Shown here in pieces: positions 6,240-10,766 of a stretch of DNA of 10,766 bases (position 1 is the stretch's first letter; the number at the start of each line of letters is the position of its first letter). Position numbers and translations under genes: made by a program. Below the pieces are notes generated by a model. That model ran no database searches. It was not told the DNA's origin and saw nothing but the letters and a program-made list of their open reading frames with translations. This stretch comes from Desulfocapsa sp. (GTDB lineage: Bacteria > Desulfobacterota > Desulfobulbia > Desulfobulbales > Desulfocapsaceae), in assembly GCA_020717935.1 (NCBI GenBank), contig DYDK01000040.1, positions 1 to 10,766 on the forward strand. Reading direction: 5' to 3'.

Positions 6240-7303
6240 ATGCGAAAAACAGCAGTGTTGAAAGATTCTCTTTTTTAGATCATGATCCTGGTTTTGATCA
6301 TGTCGAATCACCGGAACGGATAAAAAACATTTACCGGCTTCTTGACAGTCAACCTCTGTCTTCCTGTTTTCTCATGCCAGAGTTGACTGTGGCCTCCCGT
6401 GAACTGATTGCTTTGAATCACTCTCCTCTCCTCATTGCCAGAGTGGCCGAGACTGCTGGTAAAACCTTTGATTTTCTCGATCCTGATACCAGGACTTCGC
6501 CCGATTCATATGCGGCGGCCTGTATGGCTGTGGGGGCTCTCATAAAAGGCGTTGATCTTTTGCAGTCCGGTGAGATTGATAACGGTTTTGCTCTGGTTCG
6601 CCCCCCTGGTCATCATGCCGAATACAATCACGCTATGGGTTTCTGTCTGTTTAATAATGTGGCCATTGCTGCCCATTATGCCACGCAAATTCTCTGTCTG
6701 GAAAAAGTGATGATTGTTGATTGGGATGTGCATCATGGTAATGGTACCCAGCACTCCTTTTATGGCAGTGAAAAGGTTTTGTATCTCTCCACCCATCAGT
6801 ATCCTTATTATCCTGGTACCGGCTCTCTCCAGGAGACTGGAAAGGGGAAAGGGGAAGGGTTTACTATAAATATCCCTTTGCCTGGCAATCAGGGGGATCG
6901 TGATTTTGCGACTATCTTTGATGATATTGTGGTGCCCATTGGTCGCGAGTATCGGCCACAACTCATTCTGGTATCTGCCGGATTTGATATTTATCGAGGG
7001 GATCCTTTGGGGGCCATGGAGGTTACGGCTCAGGGTTTTGCCTATTTGACTCGCGCTCTTGTTTCTCTGGCCGAAGAGGTGTGTGATGGACGACTTCTTG
7101 TGACTCTGGAAGGAGGGTATAATCTGAATGGTCAGCGCGATGGAATCCTTGCTGTTCTTGGTCAGTTGTGTGGACAGAGGCTGGAAACGGATTATCCTGT
7201 TCACCTGGATGAAGAGACAGTTCAGAGGTTGAGTCGTGAAAAATCAGTCCATCCCGCTATTCTTCAGGCCTGGGAGCTTGCAAAAAAATACTGGAAAATG
7301 TAG
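6240..7303 (+). CDS. Histone deacetylase family (acetylpolyamine/HDAC-like) hydrolase, apparent N-terminal frameshift
   Basis: A zinc-dependent deacetylase of the arginase/HDAC superfamily; bacterial members act on acetylpolyamines, acetoin-related or acetyl-lysine substrates. The natural start is ATG 6240 (MRKTAVLKDSLF), with GGGGA upstream. That frame hits TAG at 6276-6278, and the family sequence continues in the -1 frame from TTA 6275 as LDHDPGFDHVESPERI. The HxESPER element is the conserved HPExPxR motif. Restoring one T in the T6 run at 6271-6276 gives a 354-residue protein. In it, H125/H126 (RPPGHHAE), zinc ligands D163 and H165 (DWDVHHGNG) and D250 (SAGFD), and Y294 (EGGYN) are all present. 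The intact open frame alone begins at an internal ATG (6374), lacks the conserved N-terminus and is an unlikely native start. The cause could be a sequencing indel, a real mutation or frameshifting. Confidence 0.85.
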
Positions 7304-7376
7304 GATTTTACCGAGTATGTTGGTTCGCTGTTTGTCATTGAGCCCCTCATTCGTTATACAACAAGAGAGAATAGGT

Positions 7377-8447
7377 ATGGAAGGAAACACGGTAAAAATA
7401 CTGCTGGCCGATGACGATATAACTGTTCGTAACACTGTAAGCACGGTACTGGAGATGTTTGGGTACGAGGTGACGACTGTTCCTGACGGTCGGGATGTCA
7501 TTGCCTTGGTGGATGACTCCTATAGCGTGATTATTCTTGATATTAACATGCAGGACATGGGCGGTTTTGAAACCATCAGGGTCTTGAATGATCGTCAAAG
7601 TGATATTCCGGTTCTGTTTCTTACTGGTGCCGGTTCCATGGAATATGTGGTACAGGCGATTAATCTTGGTGGATACGATTTTCTCACCAAACCCATTGAT
7701 GATCTTGATCTGTTTAATGTAAAAATTAAGCGAGCCATAGAAAAACGGTCGTTTATTTTGCGGGAAAGGAATTATAAAACTTCCTTAGAAAAGGAAGTTC
7801 GCGAAAAGACGAAAGAGCTGGAAAATAACAACAGGCTGTTGATGACTTACAGTCATAGTCTGGAGAATGCCACTGTTCAATTGATGAGTAGCCTCCAGAA
7901 CGCCATGGAGGAAAAGGATTATTATACTGCTGGTCATACCGTGCGGGTGACTGAATATGCTTTGATGTTAGGACTGGCCATGCATTTATCGGAAAAAGAC
8001 ATGGTAGTGCTACGGAGAGCGGCCCAGTTTCATGATATTGGGAAGCTGGTTATTGATCTTTTGTGTATTCAAAAGCCTGGAAAGCTCAATCGTGAGGAGT
8101 GGGAACTTATCCGTAAGCATCCAGGAATAGGGGCAAATATTATTCAACCTTTAGGGTTTATGGAGCGCGAGCAATTTATTATTCGCCATCATCATGAACG
8201 ACTGGATGGGGAAGGATACCCTGACGGCTTGAAAGGTGATGAATTGGATACCTTAACGAAAATTTTAACGGTGGTGGATAGTTATGATGCCATGACCTCC
8301 AGTCGGAATTATCGCCGCAATTTAAGGATGGATGAAGCGATCAGGGAGTTACAACTTCATGCGGGAACGCAGTTTGACAAGGACATTGTCGAAGTGTTTT
8401 CGCGCTCGGTTCCCAATTTTGTGCTGTCGTTCAGTGCATCTGTATAG
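7377..8447 (+). CDS. Response regulator with HD-GYP domain (cyclic-di-GMP phosphodiesterase)
   Basis: A 356-residue two-domain signalling protein. The receiver domain (about 5-125) has acidic D12/D13, the phospho-acceptor D55 (VIILDINM), T83 and K105 (LTKP). A charged, coiled-coil-like linker (about 125-165) follows. The HD-GYP domain (about 170-345) has H187, the HD dyad H219-D220 (FHDIGK), KHPGIG at 247-252, HHHERLDGEGYPDG with GYP at 280-282, and VVDSYDAMTSSRNYR. The metal ligands and the GYP triplet are all present, so it should hydrolyse cyclic-di-GMP in response to a histidine kinase, which is not encoded here. I chose ATG 7377 because the receiver domain begins straight after it; upstream in-frame codons overlap the deacetylase gene. 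The Shine-Dalgarno is weak (AGAGAG). Confidence 0.93.
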   Translation: MEGNTVKILLADDDITVRNTVSTVLEMFGYEVTTVPDGRDVIALVDDSYSVIILDINMQDMGGFETIRVLNDRQSDIPVLFLTGAGSMEYVVQAINLGGYDFLTKPIDDLDLFNVKIKRAIEKRSFILRERNYKTSLEKEVREKTKELENNNRLLMTYSHSLENATVQLMSSLQNAMEEKDYYTAGHTVRVTEYALMLGLAMHLSEKDMVVLRRAAQFHDIGKLVIDLLCIQKPGKLNREEWELIRKHPGIGANIIQPLGFMEREQFIIRHHHERLDGEGYPDGLKGDELDTLTKILTVVDSYDAMTSSRNYRRNLRMDEAIRELQLHAGTQFDKDIVEVFSRSVPNFVLSFSASV

Positions 8448-8481
8448 GGGATATTGTGGAGAAGGTTAAAGGTGAGTGGCA

Positions 8482-8766
8482 ATGAAAATAACACAAAAAG
8501 AAGTGGAACGGGTGGCACAATTGGCCAGACTGTACTTGAGTCAACAGGAGCTGGAAACCATGACCGGTCAACTGGATACCATCCTCTCGTATGTCGCAAA
8601 ATTAGATGAACTGGATACTCAGGAGGTGCGACCCACAACCCATGCGTTTTCTCTGTGCAATGCCTTTCGTGAAGATGAGGTAATTTGCTCATTGTCGCAA
8701 GCAGAGGCCTTGGCGAATGGCCCCCGTCACAATGGAGAGGCATTTATGGTGCCTCGAATTCTGTAG
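8482..8766 (+). CDS. gatC: Asp-tRNA(Asn)/Glu-tRNA(Gln) amidotransferase subunit C
   Basis: A 94-residue GatC, the small subunit that wraps around GatA and GatB in the amidotransferase converting misacylated Asp-tRNA(Asn) and Glu-tRNA(Gln). The N-terminus MKITQKEVERVAQLARLYLSQQEL and the LDTILSYVAKLDELDT segment are characteristic. The tail ENGEAF-type motif appears as HNGEAFMVPRIL. The ATG at 8482 is preferred, with GGTGAG (8471-8476) as ribosome binding site. A GTG at 8476 would add two residues but overlaps that site. It precedes gatA in the usual order but with an unusually large gap (117 bp). It follows the HD-GYP gene by 34 bp and may be transcribed with it. Confidence 0.94.
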   Translation: MKITQKEVERVAQLARLYLSQQELETMTGQLDTILSYVAKLDELDTQEVRPTTHAFSLCNAFREDEVICSLSQAEALANGPRHNGEAFMVPRIL

Positions 8767-8826
8767 TATATGTCCTTGCGATTGTTCCTTGGAAATCGTT
8801 TCTTTTCTCATATTTTACTTAGATTT

Positions 8827-8832
8827 TATAAT
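8827..8832 (+). promoter_or_regulatory. Possible -10 element upstream of gatA
   Basis: A perfect TATAAT lies in the AT-rich 117-bp gap between gatC and gatA, about 50 bp before the gatA start. No convincing -35 lies at 17-bp spacing, so an internal promoter is only a suggestion. Confidence 0.25.
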
Positions 8833-8883
8833 TAAATCAATAATATGATCGTCTGAATGTTGAGGGCGGTATAAGGATTTGTA

Positions 8884-10344
8884 ATGAAGCCGTATGAATT
8901 AACCATTGCTCAGGCCATGGAGCAATTGGCCTCCGGCGCTCTTTCTTCTCGTGAATTGACCCAGAGTTGTCTGGAGCGCATTAAAGCCGTTGATGGTAAA
9001 GTGAAGGCTTTTTTGACGGTTACAACCGAGCAGGCATTGGGGCAGGCTGACGAAGCTGATCGGATGCGAACTCGTGGTGGCATTTCGCCTTTATGTGGGG
9101 TGCCCCTTTCTATAAAAGATCTGCTGTGTACCAAGGGAATTGTGACTTCGTGTGGTTCACGAATGCTGGAAGCTTATGTGCCCCCTTATGATGCCACTGT
9201 TATTGAGAAACTCAAAGAGCAAGGGGCTGTGATATTGGGTAAGGTGGCTATGGATGAGTTTGCCATGGGCTCCAGTTCGGAAAATTGTGCTTTTCAAGTT
9301 CCTGAAAATCCATGGAAACTCGGGTTTGTAAGTGGCGGCTCATCTGGAGGTTCAGCGGCTTCGGTGGCGGCCTTGGAGTGCCTTGGTTCTTTGGGGTCGG
9401 ATACGGGGGGGTCCATTCGTCAACCCGCTTCGTTGTGCGGGATTGTGGGGATGAAACCGACTTACGGCCTGGTGTCCAGGTATGGCTTGGTGGCCTTTGC
9501 CTCTTCCCTGGATCAGATTGGTCCTTTAACCCGTGATGTCACCGATTGTGCCCTGATGATGAATGCTATTAGTGGCTATGACCTCAAGGATTCCACTTCG
9601 GTGCAGCGGCAAGTTCCTGATTTGAACGAATCTTTGACCGAAGGCTTACAGGGGATGCGTATTGGGGTACCGAGGGAGTATTTCGGTGCGGGGTTAGATC
9701 CGGAGGTGCGGTCGGTTGTGAATCAAGGTATTGAGGTGCTTAAGGGGGCAGGTGCCAAGATAATTGAGGTGTCATTGCCGCATACCGATTACTGTGTGGC
9801 TGTTTATTATCTTATCGCCACGGCTGAGGCCAGCTCCAATCTGGCACGATATGATGGGGTTTCTTATGGATTTCGTGACCTGGAGGCAAAATCGCTGATG
9901 GACATGTATCGGGAGACCCGTTCTCAAGGTTTTGGCCCCGAGGTCAAGCGGCGCATCCTTATTGGCACCTATGCCCTTTCGGCGGGGTATTATGATGCCT
10001 ATTATAAAAAGGCCTCGCAGGTGCGAACCCTGATTCTGGATGATTTTGACCGAGCCTTTGGTCAGTGCGATGTCCTTATTTCTCCGGTCGTTCCCACCCC
10101 AGCTTGGAAAATAGGGGAAAAGGTGGATGATCCGCTTTCTCTGTATCTCTCTGATATTTTGACTATTTCTGCTAATCTGGCGGGCATTCCCGGGATGTCA
10201 GTTCCGGGCGGTTTCAGTCATCAGGGCCTGCCTATTGGTATTCAACTGCAGGGGCCACATTTCCGTGAGGATTCACTGATGAAGGTGGGGTATAATTTGG
10301 AACGGGCGTTGAACCTTCCGCCACAACGACCAAAAATTTCTTAG
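8884..10344 (+). CDS. gatA: Asp-tRNA(Asn)/Glu-tRNA(Gln) amidotransferase subunit A
   Basis: The glutaminase subunit that frees ammonia from glutamine or asparagine and channels it to GatB for transamidation. At 486 residues it matches the family length of about 485. The amidase signature is complete: K78 in SIKDLL, S153 in SGGSSGGSAAS, and S177 in SDTGGSIRQPASLCG form the Ser-cisSer-Lys triad. GMKPTYGLVSRYGLVAFASSLDQIGP follows as expected. The ATG has AAGGAT upstream. The C-terminus (NLERALNLPPQRP) is normal, so the adjoining mobile-element-like DNA has not truncated the gene. gatB, often next in order, does not follow within the window; a hairpin and a transposase fragment follow instead. 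The gene is clearly GC-richer than dnaN at the other end. Confidence 0.97.
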   Translation: MKPYELTIAQAMEQLASGALSSRELTQSCLERIKAVDGKVKAFLTVTTEQALGQADEADRMRTRGGISPLCGVPLSIKDLLCTKGIVTSCGSRMLEAYVPPYDATVIEKLKEQGAVILGKVAMDEFAMGSSSENCAFQVPENPWKLGFVSGGSSGGSAASVAALECLGSLGSDTGGSIRQPASLCGIVGMKPTYGLVSRYGLVAFASSLDQIGPLTRDVTDCALMMNAISGYDLKDSTSVQRQVPDLNESLTEGLQGMRIGVPREYFGAGLDPEVRSVVNQGIEVLKGAGAKIIEVSLPHTDYCVAVYYLIATAEASSNLARYDGVSYGFRDLEAKSLMDMYRETRSQGFGPEVKRRILIGTYALSAGYYDAYYKKASQVRTLILDDFDRAFGQCDVLISPVVPTPAWKIGEKVDDPLSLYLSDILTISANLAGIPGMSVPGGFSHQGLPIGIQLQGPHFREDSLMKVGYNLERALNLPPQRPKIS

Positions 10345-10392
10345 GGGCCGTTAAGAAATAACCCATACTTTTTTCCATTTCTTTACGGCCCC
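10344..10392 (+). terminator. Long hairpin after gatA (terminator or mobile-element end)
   Basis: GGGGCCGTTAAGAAAT (10344-10359) pairs with ATTTCTTTACGGCCCC (10377-10392), a 16-bp stem with one T-T mismatch and a 17-base loop. It starts at the last base of the gatA stop codon. The sequence after it (TTGTATGTTGTTTG) is T-rich but not a clean U-tract. It may terminate gatA transcription or form the terminal structure of the adjacent insertion element. Confidence 0.55.
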
Positions 10393-10396
10393 TTGT

Positions 10397-10505
10397 ATGT
10401 TGTTTGTAGTTGATAAATAATGTCCAATAACCTGAAGTTTCCCATAAAACAGACCTCGTAAACAACATGCCAAAAGCGTCATTTTTTTTGGACATTTGTT
10501 ATTGG
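10397..10505. repeat. Interleaved inverted repeats
   Basis: Three inverted pairs overlap one another: ATGTTGTTT (10397-10405) with AAACAACAT (10460-10468), AATGTCC (10419-10425) with GGACATT (10490-10496), and CCAATAAC (10424-10431) with GTTATTGG (10498-10505). They cover the non-coding DNA between gatA and the transposase fragment and reach past its stop codon. They could be subterminal binding sites of an insertion element or a folded 3' untranslated region. Confidence 0.4.
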
Positions 10506-10766
10506 CTCTTCGCCGACCTCAACGAATAGCCATTTTCCGGCTGGAGTGCGTGCTCCGAGATTTGTCAATTTGCGACAAAGCAGCTCTTGTGCACATCTGC
10601 GCCTTGGTTGTTGCAGCGGCTCAAGTCGTACCGTAACTTCAGTCTTGGTTGACTTGATCCAGCCATGACAATTTGTGATTGCATAAAACAGATCCACCAG
10701 CTCATTTTCCTCAACACAATGCGGGCGGAGCCAGTCCACCATCTGCTTTCGGGCATTCCAGACAGA
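10479..10766 (-). CDS. Probable transposase, C-terminal part (runs off the right edge)
   Basis: An open frame enters from the right edge with no start in the window; 95 residues are visible (SVWNARKQMVDWLRPH at the edge through to ...ITNVQKK), ending in TGA at 10479-10481. Composition is basic, with a run LEPLQQPRRRCAQELLCRKLTNLGARTPAGKWLFVEVG near the end. It resembles C-termini of long DDE-type transposases I associate with insertion sequences in sulfate-reducing and related bacteria, but I cannot name the IS family. The position downstream of gatA, on the opposite strand, next to hairpins and inverted repeats, supports a mobile element. The N-terminal catalytic region is outside the window, so integrity is unknown. 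It could instead be another DNA-associated hypothetical protein. Confidence 0.5.
   Translation of the reverse strand, partial: SVWNARKQMVDWLRPHCVEENELVDLFYAITNCHGWIKSTKTEVTVRLEPLQQPRRRCAQELLCRKLTNLGARTPAGKWLFVEVGEEPITNVQKK

Noticed and set aside
6506..7204. 232-codon open frame antisense to the deacetylase gene
   Set aside because: The plus strand encodes the conserved HDAC motifs throughout this stretch; the antisense frame has low-complexity composition and no ribosome binding site or family likeness.
7236..7376. Longer N-terminus for the HD-GYP protein starting at 7236
   Set aside because: It would overlap the end of the deacetylase gene and add sequence before the receiver domain that matches no domain; ATG 7377 gives a standard receiver start.
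1..10766. CRISPR arrays, tRNA or rRNA genes
   Set aside because: I saw no regularly spaced repeats and no cloverleaf or rRNA-like conserved segments; this was by eye, without a covariance-model search.

Overview
The window looks like a bacterial chromosome segment, most likely from a sulfur-metabolising member of the Desulfobacterota (Desulfobulbales-like). The clue is a divergent gene set of a YeeE/YedE-type permease, TusA, two small DsrE-type proteins and a 57-residue protein ending in CWW. This matches what has been described as the YTD cluster (YedE, TusA, DsrE plus two hypotheticals) of sulfur-disproportionating bacteria. The taxonomic call is an inference from gene content; no rRNA or other marker is present.

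Layout. (1) 1-2613 is conspicuously AT-rich. It holds the beta sliding clamp gene dnaN on the minus strand and a divergent beta-lactamase-fold serine hydrolase on the plus strand. The 286-bp intergenic region between them contains a consensus-type DnaA box, a 9-bp inverted repeat and a 14-bp direct repeat. (2) 2600-2662 is a 63-bp near-perfect palindrome that serves as a bidirectional terminator between convergent transcription units. (3) 2678-3872 is a tight four-gene minus-strand operon: tusA, dsrE-like, a second small Cys-containing protein, and the 57-aa protein. (4) 3873-4226 is a divergent promoter region with two mirrored TTGACA-17-TAAA promoters and a 9-bp-arm palindrome. (5) 4227-5540 is the YeeE/YedE permease, ending in a strong intrinsic terminator. 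(6) 5630-10344 carries co-directional housekeeping and signalling genes: 5-formyl-THF cyclo-ligase, a histone-deacetylase-family hydrolase with an apparent N-terminal frameshift, a response regulator with an HD-GYP c-di-GMP phosphodiesterase domain, and gatC and gatA. (7) 10345-10766 holds a long hairpin, interleaved inverted repeats and the C-terminal part of a probable transposase that runs off the right edge.

How the genes work together. The permease would import a sulfur species (thiosulfate or a related sulfane-sulfur compound). TusA (CPMP cysteine) and the DsrE-type proteins would then relay persulfide sulfur in the cytoplasm. The permease and the relay are transcribed divergently from a shared control region. 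GatC and GatA are two of three subunits of the Asp/Glu-tRNA amidotransferase; gatB is not in the window. Base composition rises from very AT-rich at dnaN to clearly GC-richer at gatA.
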